In this document: positions 1-8,207 of the stretch, piece by piece
Layout: each line of letters opens with the position of its first letter
Numbering within the stretch: the first letter of the stretch is position 1
Source: MGBC163016 sp964649145
GTDB taxonomy: Bacteria > Actinomycetota > Coriobacteriia > Coriobacteriales > Eggerthellaceae
Direction of reading: 5' to 3'
Assembly (NCBI GenBank): GCA_964649145.1
Contig: CAZYOQ010000009.1
Span: forward strand, 1 to 43,788
Length of the DNA: 43,788 nt
Notes under the pieces: model-generated
Database searches by the model: none
Seen by the model: only the letters and a program-made list of their open reading frames with translations
Told to the model about the DNA's origin: nothing
Program-made: the position numbers and the translations under genes

Positions 1-501
1 GTGCTGTTCTTCTGCAGGCTCAACAAGAGCCTTTGCTACCCAAACGTTCTCGTCGGTCATTCCAACAGAAGAATATCCGGTTTGAGGAAGAAGCTTTACT
101 GCTTTTGAGATATCTTCGCGCAGCCTGTAGCCCGTTTCTTCTAAAAGCTCGCGATTAATGCACTCTTCAAGGCTTTCACTGTCTTCAACAAGACCTGCGG
201 GGAAAGCCACGATCCAGTCGTTTATGGCATATCTGAATTCCCGGATGAGCAGCACAGACCCATCAGGCAAAATAGGCACGATACATATTGCATCAGGCTT
301 ATTAGGCGAAGTGCTTTGAGATGTATTGCCATACTTGTTAAGCTTTGCCTGGTATTCTTCAAGCCCGTTTCGGGATACTGCTTCGTATTTGTATGAGCTT
401 CCATCTGGCATGCGATAAGTAAGGATGTACTTCTTTATCCATCCATCTGCGACCTGCTCTATATTTTCAAGTTTTGGAATCTTGCCGTTTTCTTTTTTCA
501 T
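1..501 (-). CDS. NUDIX hydrolase, ADP-ribose pyrophosphatase-like (3' end off the window)
   Basis: Reading the minus strand from an ATG at 499-501 gives an open frame of 167 codons that runs off the window edge, so the C-terminus is missing. A complete Nudix box is visible around residues 104-126: GLVEDSE, then SLEECIN, then RELLEETGY, matching G-x5-E-x7-REUxEExGU. The segment before it, with LLIREFRYAINDW and FPAGLVE, is typical of ADP-ribose or nucleoside-diphosphate-sugar pyrophosphatases, which hydrolyse X-linked nucleoside diphosphates using Mg2+ held by the box glutamates. The substrate cannot be decided from this fragment. It lies upstream of rubrerythrin on the same strand order but is separated from it by a terminator. 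Confidence 0.85.
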   Translation of the reverse strand, partial: MKKENGKIPKLENIEQVADGWIKKYILTYRMPDGSSYKYEAVSRNGLEEYQAKLNKYGNTSQSTSPNKPDAICIVPILPDGSVLLIREFRYAINDWIVAFPAGLVEDSESLEECINRELLEETGYRLREDISKAVKLLPQTGYSSVGMTDENVWVAKALVEPAEEQH

Positions 502-543
502 GAAGCATCCTAAAGTGTCATTTGGCCAAGAGGGCGTTCAAAA

Positions 544-575
544 GCAAAAGTGCCCGGAGCTATTTCCGGGCACTT
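544..575 (-). terminator. Rho-independent terminator downstream of rubrerythrin
   Basis: An 11-bp perfect stem (548-558 with 565-575, AAGTGCCCGGA pairing TCCGGGCACTT) with a 6-nt loop follows the rubrerythrin stop codon. Read on the minus strand, it runs into a T-rich stretch (CTTTTGCTTTT). Confidence 0.8.
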
Positions 576-597
576 AAAAACTAGATTTTCCTAATGT

Positions 598-1206
598 CTA
601 GAATTCCTTGAAAGCGCTCTTAGATGCGAAGCAAATTGGGCATTTCTCGAAATCGTCACCTTTGTGGATATAGCCGCAAACGGGGCAAAGGTAGTACTTA
701 TCGTCATCTGGGGCGTCGATATTGTTGTAAGCCTCCATGTAAAGCTCGGCATGAACCGATTCTGCAAGTTTTGCACGAGTGAAAACCAGTTCTGCTCCAG
801 ATTCGCCTTCTTCTTGAGCGATTTGGATGAAGCTTGGATACATATCTGATGTTTCATAAATCTCGCCAAGGGCTCCAGCGATCAAATTGAGGTCAGTGGC
901 CTCTCCAGATATTTCAGGGGCACTTGGTGCAACATAGTCAGGCTCGACCTTCTTGATTTCTGCGACTTCGAGCTTGATATGAATCTGCTCGGCTGCAGAA
1001 GTTGCTGCAAACTGGCGCGAGATTTGATCGTATCCAGCTTCCTTGGCGATTTTTGAGAACGCGGCGTATTTAGCGGAGGCTCCGGTCTCGCCTTGTACTG
1101 CCGCTTTCAGGTTCTCAAGAGTTGTGCCGACCTTTGTTTGGGAGTCAGAAACAACGTCGAAATTTGTCGAATTTTTTGCATTTGGCGCAACATCGCGAAT
1201 ATTCAT
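598..1206 (-). CDS. rbr: Rubrerythrin
   Basis: Non-haem di-iron peroxidase of anaerobes that reduces hydrogen peroxide in the cytoplasm. The protein is 202 aa from the chosen ATG (1204-1206), which follows a good ribosome site (GAGAGG). An in-frame upstream ATG at 1278 lacks one and was rejected. The N-terminal two thirds form a ferritin-like four-helix domain with carboxylate ligands visible in GETGASAKY, AAEQIHI and the later ESVHAELY motif. The C-terminus carries a rubredoxin-like iron site made of two CPxC pairs (CPVCGY and CPICFA). The order, di-iron domain then rubredoxin domain, is that of classical rubrerythrin. A possible minus-strand -10 (TATAAT, 1278-1283) sits about 70 nt upstream. 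The gene is monocistronic, closed by the 544-575 hairpin. Confidence 0.93.
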   Translation of the reverse strand: MNIRDVAPNAKNSTNFDVVSDSQTKVGTTLENLKAAVQGETGASAKYAAFSKIAKEAGYDQISRQFAATSAAEQIHIKLEVAEIKKVEPDYVAPSAPEISGEATDLNLIAGALGEIYETSDMYPSFIQIAQEEGESGAELVFTRAKLAESVHAELYMEAYNNIDAPDDDKYYLCPVCGYIHKGDDFEKCPICFASKSAFKEF

Positions 1207-1352
1207 TTTGTTCCTCTCTCTTGAACTTTTGATTTCTGCGAGAACAGATGCATTTAGCATCACAGCGCATATCGACAATTATATGTTTTGTGAGAAGGAA
1301 TTGCCGGAAATGACACTAGAATAATTATTTAAACGTGAGAAAGAGGACACTG

Positions 1353-2807
1353 ATGACCAAATCTTCTGCATGGGGCAAATATAGCGAATCTGATCTTGCT
1401 AAGCTTGAAGAACTTTCGCGTGATTACAAAGACTTTATTTCTACATGCAAGACCGAACGCGAGTGCTGTGATTTCGCTATAGAGCATGCCGAGGCTGTGG
1501 GTTATACAAGTCTCGACGTTGCTAGAGAAAAAGGCAGTCTTGCCCCTGGCGACAAGGTTTGGGCGACATCTCAAGGTAAAGCGCTAATATTGGTTCATCT
1601 TGGCAAACAAGCAATTGAGTCGGGCGTCAATATACTAGGCGCTCATATGGATTCTCCTAGGCTTGACCTGAAGCAGAACCCATTGTTTGAAAAAGACGAG
1701 CTTGCCCTTCTAGATACTCACTACTATGGCGGTATCAAAAAGTATCAATGGGTTACAACTCCTCTAGCGCTTCACGGTGTTGTAGCGCTGAAGGATGGCA
1801 GCGTTAAAAAGATATGCATTGGCGAGGCCGAAGCCGACCCAGTCTTTTGTGTCACAGACTTGCTTCCTCACCTTGGCAATAAGCAGATGGCAAAAAAGGC
1901 ATCAGAAGTTGTCGAGGGCGAAGACCTTGATGTTTTGTGTGGGAACCGTCCCATAAGGGAAAAAGAAGACGACTCTGCAGATGAAGTCGATTCTAAAGAC
2001 AATGACTGCAAAGACAATAAATCAGATGCTGTCAAGAAATTCGCACTTGAGCTTCTCAAAGAGAAATATGGAATCACTGAAGATGATTTCCTTTCATCTG
2101 AGATCGAGGTTGTTCCTGCTGGCGAAGCGCGCGACCTGGGTTTCGACAAGAGCATGGTCATCGGATACGGGCAAGACGACCGAGTTTGCGCATACACATC
2201 GCTTCGCGCCCAGCTAGACCTTAGCGAAGATGATAGTGAAATCCCAGAGTTTACATGTGTTTGCGTCCTTGTTGATAAAGAAGAGATAGGTAGCGTAGGC
2301 GCGTCTGGAATGGATTCGATGTTCTTCGAGAACACTATCGCAGAGATAATGGAGCTTGCGGGTGAGGAAGGTCTTGTGAAGCTTCGCCATGCCCTGGCTG
2401 CTTCATCGATGCTTTCTTCAGACGTTTCAGCTGCGGTTGATCCAAGCTACGAAGGCGTATTTGAGTCGAAGAATTCCGCCTATCTTGGGCGAGGGCTTGT
2501 GTTCAATAAATACACTGGCGCTCGCGGTAAAAGTGGGTCCAACGATGCCCGCGCTGAATACATGGCTGGTATCAGGCGCGTTATGGATGATGCTGGCGTG
2601 GCGTTTCAAACGGCTGAATTGGGACGCGTGGACGCAGGTGGCGGTGGAACAATCGCTTTTATTCCTGCGAGATACGGAATGGACGTCATCGATTCAGGAG
2701 TACCAGTGCTTTCCATGCATAGCCCCTGGGAGGTCACAAGCAAAGCCGATATTTATGAAGCGTATTGTGGCTATAAGGCCTTTTTTAGGAATATTTCCAA
2801 GCTTTGA
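1353..2807 (+). CDS. M18 family aminopeptidase
   Basis: Zinc-dependent cytosolic aminopeptidase of the M18 (aspartyl aminopeptidase) family that removes N-terminal residues from peptides. The protein is 484 aa. Family motifs are HMDSPRLDLKQNP near residue 99 (first metal ligands), DKEEIGSVGASGMDS (catalytic Glu pair), and the C-terminal SMHSPWEVTSKAD (last metal His). ATG 1353 is preferred over an in-frame GTG at 1335 because AAAGAGG lies just ahead of it. An acidic low-complexity stretch near residues 208-225 (DDSADEVDSKDND) interrupts the family fold and is probably a surface loop. The gene is divergent from rubrerythrin and separated by 146 bp. Confidence 0.93.
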   Translation: MTKSSAWGKYSESDLAKLEELSRDYKDFISTCKTERECCDFAIEHAEAVGYTSLDVAREKGSLAPGDKVWATSQGKALILVHLGKQAIESGVNILGAHMDSPRLDLKQNPLFEKDELALLDTHYYGGIKKYQWVTTPLALHGVVALKDGSVKKICIGEAEADPVFCVTDLLPHLGNKQMAKKASEVVEGEDLDVLCGNRPIREKEDDSADEVDSKDNDCKDNKSDAVKKFALELLKEKYGITEDDFLSSEIEVVPAGEARDLGFDKSMVIGYGQDDRVCAYTSLRAQLDLSEDDSEIPEFTCVCVLVDKEEIGSVGASGMDSMFFENTIAEIMELAGEEGLVKLRHALAASSMLSSDVSAAVDPSYEGVFESKNSAYLGRGLVFNKYTGARGKSGSNDARAEYMAGIRRVMDDAGVAFQTAELGRVDAGGGGTIAFIPARYGMDVIDSGVPVLSMHSPWEVTSKADIYEAYCGYKAFFRNISKL

Positions 2808-2859
2808 TTCTGCGGGATAAAAGCTGTATATTCAGGACTTTAAATGCGCATGTGCGCTT

Positions 2860-2865
2860 TATAAT
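2860..2865 (+). promoter_or_regulatory. Candidate -10 box of the guaB promoter
   Basis: A perfect TATAAT lies 46 bp upstream of guaB. No good -35 hexamer is found 16-18 bp before it, so this is only a candidate. Confidence 0.4.
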
Positions 2866-2910
2866 GATGCGACCGCATGATTTGCTAAGAACTGGGAGAG
2901 GAGTATAGCA

Positions 2911-4437
2911 ATGGCGCAGTTTTTCGAAGAGTGTTCACGAACTTTCAATGAGTATCTTCTGGTTCCGGGTTATTCCACAAGCGCCTGCACCCCCGATGCG
3001 GTTTCTCTAAAAACTCCTCTCGTGAAGTATCGCAAAGGGGAAGAAGAATGCCCTCTGCAACTTAGCATTCCGATGGTTTCTGCAATCATGCAGTCGGTTT
3101 CAGATGACAAGATGGCAATCGCTTTGGCAACTGAGGGCGGCCTGTCTTTTGTTTATGGCTCCCAGTCTGTTGAAGACGAGGCGGCCATGGTCGTTCGTGT
3201 TAAAGACCACAAGGCAGGTTTCGTTACATCGGATGTCAACCTTTCTCCTAACGACACGCTTGCCACAGTGATAGATCTTAAAGCCCAGCATGGCCACTCC
3301 ACCATGCCTGTCACAGAAGACGGCCGAAGCGGCGGAAAGCTATTGGGTATCGTGACCTCTCGCGATTACCGTGTAAGCCGCATGGATCCAAATACGCCCG
3401 TCTCTGAGTTCATGACTCCTCGCGAGAAGATGATTGTGGCTCCGGCCGACACATCTTTGAAGGACGCCAACGACATAATCTGGGATCATAAGCTCAACAG
3501 CTTGCCTATAGTCGATGATGAAGACAGGCTTGTGGCTCTTGTTTTCCGCAAGGACTACGACTCGCACAAATCAAATCCTGATGAGATGCTTGACGCTCAC
3601 AAGCGTTATATGGTTGGTGCGGGCATTAATACTCGCGATTACGCAGAAAGGGTGCCGGCTCTTGTTGAAGCTGGGGCAGATGTACTTTGCATCGATTCGT
3701 CTGAGGGCTTTTCTGATTGGCAGCGTCTTACCCTTGAGTGGATTCGCGAACATTACGGCGACACCGTTAAGGTTGGCGCTGGTAATGTAGTCGATCGCGA
3801 AGGTTTTCGCTTCCTGGCCGAACATGGTGCCGATTTCATCAAGATTGGTATTGGCGGCGGGTCTATATGTATAACGCGCGAAACTAAGGGAATAGGGCGT
3901 GGGCAGGCGACAGCTGTAATCGAGGTTGCTAAGGCTCGAGATGAGTGGTTTGAACAAACTGGAGAATACATTCCGATTTGTTCTGATGGCGGTATTGTTT
4001 ACGACCACCATATCTCTTTGGCGCTTGCCATGGGTTCCGATTTCGTTATGCTTGGACGCTATTTCGCCCGCTTTGATGAAAGCCCATCCAACAGGGTCAT
4101 GATCAACGGCAACTACATGAAAGAGTATTGGGGCGAGGGGTCTTCTCGTGCGCGCAATTGGCAGCGTTACGACCTTGGCGGCAACAAGGCTGGGCTTACG
4201 TTTGAAGAAGGCGTTGACTCATACGTGCCATATGCAGGTTCCTTGAAAGACAATGTAAACCTCACCCTTTCAAAGATTCGCTCGACCATGTGCAATTGTG
4301 GGGCACTTTCAATTTCTGAGTTCCAACAAAAAGCTAAGCTTACAGTTGTGTCTTCCACAAGTATTGTCGAGGGCGGCGCACATGACGTGTTGTTGAAAGA
4401 CAATACTACATACGTTTCCAATACCAGTGTGGGATAA
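2911..4437 (+). CDS. guaB: IMP dehydrogenase
   Basis: Converts IMP to XMP with NAD+, the committed step of guanine nucleotide synthesis. The protein is 508 aa. The TIM-barrel start is seen in FNEYLLVPGYS and IPMVSAIMQSVSD. Two CBS-type repeats are inserted at about residues 105-225 (HGHSTMPVTEDG, KLNSLPIVDDED). The catalytic loop reads GIGGGSICITRETKGIGRGQ with the nucleophile Cys at about 320, followed by CSDGGIVYDHH and the flap region. The start ATG follows a GGGAGAGGAG ribosome site. It is monocistronic in this window; a degenerate tandem repeat and then aspS follow. Confidence 0.95.
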   Translation: MAQFFEECSRTFNEYLLVPGYSTSACTPDAVSLKTPLVKYRKGEEECPLQLSIPMVSAIMQSVSDDKMAIALATEGGLSFVYGSQSVEDEAAMVVRVKDHKAGFVTSDVNLSPNDTLATVIDLKAQHGHSTMPVTEDGRSGGKLLGIVTSRDYRVSRMDPNTPVSEFMTPREKMIVAPADTSLKDANDIIWDHKLNSLPIVDDEDRLVALVFRKDYDSHKSNPDEMLDAHKRYMVGAGINTRDYAERVPALVEAGADVLCIDSSEGFSDWQRLTLEWIREHYGDTVKVGAGNVVDREGFRFLAEHGADFIKIGIGGGSICITRETKGIGRGQATAVIEVAKARDEWFEQTGEYIPICSDGGIVYDHHISLALAMGSDFVMLGRYFARFDESPSNRVMINGNYMKEYWGEGSSRARNWQRYDLGGNKAGLTFEEGVDSYVPYAGSLKDNVNLTLSKIRSTMCNCGALSISEFQQKAKLTVVSSTSIVEGGAHDVLLKDNTTYVSNTSVG

Positions 4438-4455
4438 AGTACGGGCTTAATTTAA

Positions 4456-4520
4456 AAGTTCGGTTCAAGAGTTTAGTTCAAGGGATTAGCCCAAGGGATT
4501 AGCCCAAGGGATTAGCCCAA
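4456..4520 (+). repeat. 13-bp tandem repeat downstream of guaB
   Basis: Three perfect copies of GGGATTAGCCCAA occupy 4482-4494, 4495-4507 and 4508-4520. They are preceded by two degraded copies of the same length (4456-4468 AAGTTCGGTTCAA and 4469-4481 GAGTTTAGTTCAA). The run lies in the 237-bp guaB-aspS intergenic region, which otherwise holds only the aspS promoter region. Confidence 0.85.
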
Positions 4521-4631
4521 GGGGTTGTCACACGCTCTTAGCCTGCACTAGGCCAAGTATTGTGAACCTCTATATGACTGGCTTCCAAAATACCTTTGCG
4601 GCATTGGTGTGGATGCATTCAATTTAAGTTG

Positions 4632-4637
4632 TATACT
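4632..4637 (+). promoter_or_regulatory. Candidate -10 box of the aspS promoter
   Basis: TATACT lies 38 bp ahead of the aspS start. No convincing -35 is seen at normal spacing. Confidence 0.35.
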
Positions 4638-4674
4638 TGCAAACTGTTGTTAGAGCTTAGGTCGAGAGGTAAAA

Positions 4675-6459
4675 ATGCTAGACACCGATTACATCAATAG
4701 ATATTCGATGCACAGCGCCACATGTGGCGAGCTTCGTGATAGTGACGATGGGCGCGAGGTAGTGCTTACTGGTTGGGTTTGGCACAATCGTGACCACGGA
4801 GGCCTAATTTTTATTGATCTTCGCGACCGTGATGGGTATACGCAAATAGTCGTTGATCCTGATTGCGTTAGCTCTGAAGATTTTTCGAAGGCAGAACACC
4901 TTGGACGTGAATACGTTTTGAAGGTGACTGGTAAAGTTCGTTTGCGCTCTGCCGATGCCGTGAACCCAGATATGGCAACAGGTAAAATCGAGGTTCTTGC
5001 AAGTTCTATCAATGTGTTAAACACATCTATTACCCCACCTTTCTCGATCGAAGATGGCATCGAGACCGACGAGACTACGCGCATGAAATGGCGCTATCTA
5101 GATCTTCGCAGGCCAGAGATGTATGCAAATATCCTTCTTCGCCATACGGTCACCCAAGCTATAAGGCGATCTCTTGACAAGCGCGGCTTCATCGAGATTG
5201 AAACTCCTATACTTGCAAACTCTACCCCAGAGGGTGCTCGCGACTACATAGTTCCTTCGCGCCCTAACCCAGGTAAGTTCTACGCGCTGCCTCAAAGCCC
5301 TCAACAATTCAAGCAGATGCTTATGGCGGGCGGCGTTGAGCGCTACTTCCAAATTGCAAGGTGTTTTCGCGACGAGGATCTTCGTGCCGACCGTCAGCCG
5401 GAATTCACTCAGGTAGATATCGAAATGTCGTTTGTTAGTGAAGACGATGTCATGACCATGATGGAAGACGTGCTCCACGAGACTTTTGCGGCAGCGGGTA
5501 TAGATCTTCCACTTCCACTTGAGCGCATGCCCTACGCCGAGGCTATGGACAGATTTGGCTGCGACAGGCCAGATGTGCGCTTCGGTATGGAACTTGTAAA
5601 TATCACCGATATCGTCAAGGATACGGGTTTCAAGGTTTTTGCTAGCGTGGCGCAATCGGGCGGTGTTGTTAAGGCTATCAACGCAAAGGGTGCTGGCGAC
5701 TGGAGCCGCGGCGAGGTGGAGAAGCTTGCCGCGATCGCTGAAGCCAATGGCGCAAAAGGCATGGCATGGGTTGCATTCACCAGCTCTGGCGAAGAGAAAA
5801 GCCCGATCAAAAAATTCTTCACCGAGGAAGAATGGGACGCGCTTAAAAAAGCTATGGATGTATGCCCTGGCGACCTTCTTCTGTTTGCCGCAGCAGATGC
5901 TGCTACAGCAAATGCTGTGCTTTCGGCACTTCGCCTTCATATGGCAGACGCCCTGAATATTCCACGCGTTGGTCACAAGCTTCTTTGGGTGGTCGATTTT
6001 CCAATGTTTAAATATGACGAGGATGAGAAGAAATTCGCTGCAGAACATCATCCGTTCAGTCAAGTTTGCAGGGAAGACCTTGATCGAATGGAAGAAGACC
6101 CGCTTTCGGTTAAAAGCTACGCATACGATGTCGTTATGGACGGCTATGAGCTAGGCGGTGGCTCGATTAGAATTCATGATGCTCAAGAGCAGAAGCGGGT
6201 GCTGCGCGTGCTAGGAATCTCTGATGAGGATATTGATGCCAAGTTCGGCCACCTTATAAATGCGCTTTCGCTGGGTACTCCGCCTCATGGCGGAATTGCG
6301 CTTGGGCTTGATCGTTTGATAATGCTACTTGCTGGCAAAGACAGCATTCGCGATGTTATAGCATTTCCTAAGACATCAAGTGCATCTGACCCGATGACGG
6401 GAGCACCTTCAAGTGTTAGTGCTCATCAATTGAAGGAAGTCGATCTTCGCATTCTCTAA
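4675..6459 (+). CDS. aspS: Aspartyl-tRNA synthetase
   Basis: Class IIb aminoacyl-tRNA synthetase that charges tRNA-Asp; it may also charge tRNA-Asn if the host lacks asparaginyl-tRNA synthetase, which cannot be judged here. At 594 aa it matches the bacterial type. Domain order is an N-terminal OB-fold anticodon-binding domain (LTGWVWHNRDHGGLIFIDLRD), then the catalytic core with motif 2 (CFRDEDLRADRQPEFTQVD), a bacterial-type GAD insertion at about residues 300-410, and motif 3 (GGIALGLDRLIMLL). The ATG follows GAGAGG. A long minus-strand open frame inside the gene is a shadow. Confidence 0.96.
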   Translation: MLDTDYINRYSMHSATCGELRDSDDGREVVLTGWVWHNRDHGGLIFIDLRDRDGYTQIVVDPDCVSSEDFSKAEHLGREYVLKVTGKVRLRSADAVNPDMATGKIEVLASSINVLNTSITPPFSIEDGIETDETTRMKWRYLDLRRPEMYANILLRHTVTQAIRRSLDKRGFIEIETPILANSTPEGARDYIVPSRPNPGKFYALPQSPQQFKQMLMAGGVERYFQIARCFRDEDLRADRQPEFTQVDIEMSFVSEDDVMTMMEDVLHETFAAAGIDLPLPLERMPYAEAMDRFGCDRPDVRFGMELVNITDIVKDTGFKVFASVAQSGGVVKAINAKGAGDWSRGEVEKLAAIAEANGAKGMAWVAFTSSGEEKSPIKKFFTEEEWDALKKAMDVCPGDLLLFAAADAATANAVLSALRLHMADALNIPRVGHKLLWVVDFPMFKYDEDEKKFAAEHHPFSQVCREDLDRMEEDPLSVKSYAYDVVMDGYELGGGSIRIHDAQEQKRVLRVLGISDEDIDAKFGHLINALSLGTPPHGGIALGLDRLIMLLAGKDSIRDVIAFPKTSSASDPMTGAPSSVSAHQLKEVDLRIL

Positions 6460-6515
6460 GACTTCAATGTGGAAGGTTCGTTAGTTTTGATGTGGGCTGC
6501 GCTGTAAGTTTTAAG

Positions 6516-7247
6516 CTAGGCCTCATCTGAAATTACGACAATGTCTTCTGCGTTCGGGGCGGCGAAATTCTGCTCTGCTTGTTTAGGATTGGCAGCTTCT
6601 TCAAGTTTTGCAAGTTCGGCGCTTGTTTCGACGTCGGCTTTTATCTTGTTGCTTGCTTCATTAAGGTTAGTCTCATTTGCAGATTTTGCAGCTTCGTGAA
6701 AAGCGGCTATAGAAGCTGCCGCAGCCGCTGCTGAAGCTGTTGTGGCTGCGCTACTGCGGCCTTGCGTGGCATTTTCGTGAGGGCGTGCATCGTATGAGTA
6801 GTTAGGGCTAATGACTTCTTCTAGGCCTTGGGCTTCCTCGTTTTGAATCCCATCTATTTTGGCTTCCTTATCTAGAGGCTCTTGGTCTGAGCGCTCATTG
6901 TCTTCGACTTTTCCGTTTTGGGCTTCTGGTTGAGTGCCCTCTTGGTTTTGTGTCTTTGCGAACGCGTCTTGTTGGGCGTCTTGAGTTTCGTTTTTATCGG
7001 GGTTGACGTCATCTGTGCATGATTGTTGTTTGTGCATGCATTGCTGGCGAACTTGTTCCATGTAAGCTGCATATTGCATATCTTGGAAATACGGCACCCA
7101 ATATATTGGTGTGTAAGCCTGTTGCGGATATCCCATGCCATACGCGGGAACCTGTATACAAGGTGCTATACAGACGGGTAGAAGAAGCGGCATTGCGCCA
7201 TATGCGGGGCATCCGTAATACCACATTGGTAATAATTGATAGGGCAT
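6516..7247 (-). CDS. Low-complexity hypothetical protein with Pro/Tyr-rich N-terminus
   Basis: No family is recognised. The 243-aa product has three distinct zones. Residues 1 to about 70 are rich in Tyr, Pro, Met and aromatic residues with several Cys (for example YYGCPAYGAMP and YGMGYPQQAYTPIYW), resembling aggregation-prone or PY-rich segments. Residues about 75-150 are acidic and Gln/Asn-rich, and look disordered. Residues about 165-205 are Ala/Ser-rich and probably helical (AATTASAAAAAASIAAFHEAA). No signal peptide or membrane helix is obvious. It is convergent with aspS and divergent from the SRP RNA. The continuous 243-codon frame with a plausible start supports a real gene, but function is unknown. 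Confidence 0.6.
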   Translation of the reverse strand: MPYQLLPMWYYGCPAYGAMPLLLPVCIAPCIQVPAYGMGYPQQAYTPIYWVPYFQDMQYAAYMEQVRQQCMHKQQSCTDDVNPDKNETQDAQQDAFAKTQNQEGTQPEAQNGKVEDNERSDQEPLDKEAKIDGIQNEEAQGLEEVISPNYSYDARPHENATQGRSSAATTASAAAAAASIAAFHEAAKSANETNLNEASNKIKADVETSAELAKLEEAANPKQAEQNFAAPNAEDIVVISDEA

Positions 7248-7327
7248 GGAAGGCTTCTTTCTTGAATGTTCCCTGAAAGATCTTTTATAAGTCTAACAGA
7301 GCTATATTTAAACCCCAGACTTTCGTC

Positions 7328-7333
7328 TATACT
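7328..7333 (+). promoter_or_regulatory. Candidate -10 box of the SRP RNA promoter
   Basis: TATACT ends about 12-15 nt before the predicted 5' end of the SRP RNA. The -35 region is weak. Confidence 0.4.
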
Positions 7334-7344
7334 GTTTTCTAGTT

Positions 7345-7453
7345 GAAGCACTTCCCGTTGGGTGGAGCGGCGCCATGTCTCGAACCTGGTCAGGTCCGGG
7401 AGGAAGCAGCCATAAGGGACCGCTGACGAGCGCCCCATCCTACGAGGAGTGCT
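7345..7453 (+). ncRNA. ffs: Signal recognition particle RNA, small bacterial type (4.5S)
   Basis: The conserved domain IV core is present: GGTCAGGTCCGGGAGGAAGC, which includes the GGAAGC side of the Ffh-binding loop, followed by AGCC. The ends pair as expected for the rod-like small SRP RNA: GCACTTCC at 7348-7355 with GGAGTGC at 7446-7452, with further pairing of GGTGGAGCG and CGCCCCATCC inward. The ends are estimated from the terminal helix. It lies directly upstream of the DedA gene and dnaX, and SRP RNA next to dnaX is a common arrangement in Gram-positive bacteria. Confidence 0.93.
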
Positions 7454-7517
7454 TTGTTGTTCATTAAATTAGTGCTGTATACTCATTCAGGCAAATGGCG
7501 CGTTAATAAGGAGCCAG

Positions 7518-8192
7518 ATGGGCGTTATCGATTTCTTTGTGAACCTTCTGCGTGATCCGCGCACATCTATTGCGTCTTGGATTATAACTTTGGGGCCTAT
7601 CTGGGTGTATTCACCGCTTTTCTTGATCGTCTTCATCGAGACAGGCTTGGTCTTCTTTCCGTTTCTACCTGGCGATTCTCTACTTTTTGCCGTAGGAGTT
7701 TTTTCTGCAGATGGCGGTGGCTTGAACCTAGGTGTTAGCCTAATTGTCTTTTATGTAGCGGCGATTTTGGGAAATACTTCAAATTATTGGATAGCTAGAT
7801 TTTTGGGAAAGCGCATAATCGATTCAGGTAAGGTTAAAGCTCTGACGCCCGAACGCATGGCAAAGCTTGACCACTTCTTTGAGAAATATGGTGGGCTTAC
7901 AATTGTGATCACACGCTTCATGCCGTTTTTTCGCACCTTTGCCCCGTTCATCGCAGGAACAGGGCACATGAACTTCTTCAAGTTCACCATATTCAATTGT
8001 ATTGGTGGTGTTTCTTGGGTAAGCTTGTTTGTGTTGATAGGCTACTTTTTCGGTGGCGTGCCATTTGTGCAAGACCATTTCGAGTTCATCGTTATTGGAA
8101 TAGTTGCGGTATCTGTCGCGCCTGCTGTTATTGCCGCCATAAAAGGTGCTATAAATTCAAGGAGAAGCGGAAACGATTTGGAACATCAATAA
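7518..8192 (+). CDS. DedA family (VTT domain) membrane protein
   Basis: Integral membrane protein of the DedA/SNARE-associated family. Members act as lipid (undecaprenyl phosphate or phospholipid) flippases or support membrane homeostasis. The protein is 224 aa. Family hallmarks are IETGLVFFPFLPGDSLLF near residues 40-57, the G.....YWIARFLGK motif, and the conserved TRFMPFFRTFAPFIAGTGHM re-entrant segment. About five hydrophobic segments are seen, and the tail is charged and cytoplasmic. The ATG follows AAGGAGCC. dnaX starts 15 nt after its stop, so the two are probably co-transcribed. The exact substrate is not decided. Confidence 0.9.
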   Translation: MGVIDFFVNLLRDPRTSIASWIITLGPIWVYSPLFLIVFIETGLVFFPFLPGDSLLFAVGVFSADGGGLNLGVSLIVFYVAAILGNTSNYWIARFLGKRIIDSGKVKALTPERMAKLDHFFEKYGGLTIVITRFMPFFRTFAPFIAGTGHMNFFKFTIFNCIGGVSWVSLFVLIGYFFGGVPFVQDHFEFIVIGIVAVSVAPAVIAAIKGAINSRRSGNDLEHQ

Positions 8193-8207
8193 GACGGAGT
8201 AGGTAAT

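Noticed and set aside
1868..2335. Minus-strand open frame in the M18 aminopeptidase gene
   Set aside because: It is a Ser-rich shadow of the conserved plus-strand gene.
5098..6063. 321-codon open frame on the minus strand inside aspS
   Set aside because: It lies wholly antisense to a clearly conserved aspS, its product has no recognisable pattern and no ribosome site is seen.
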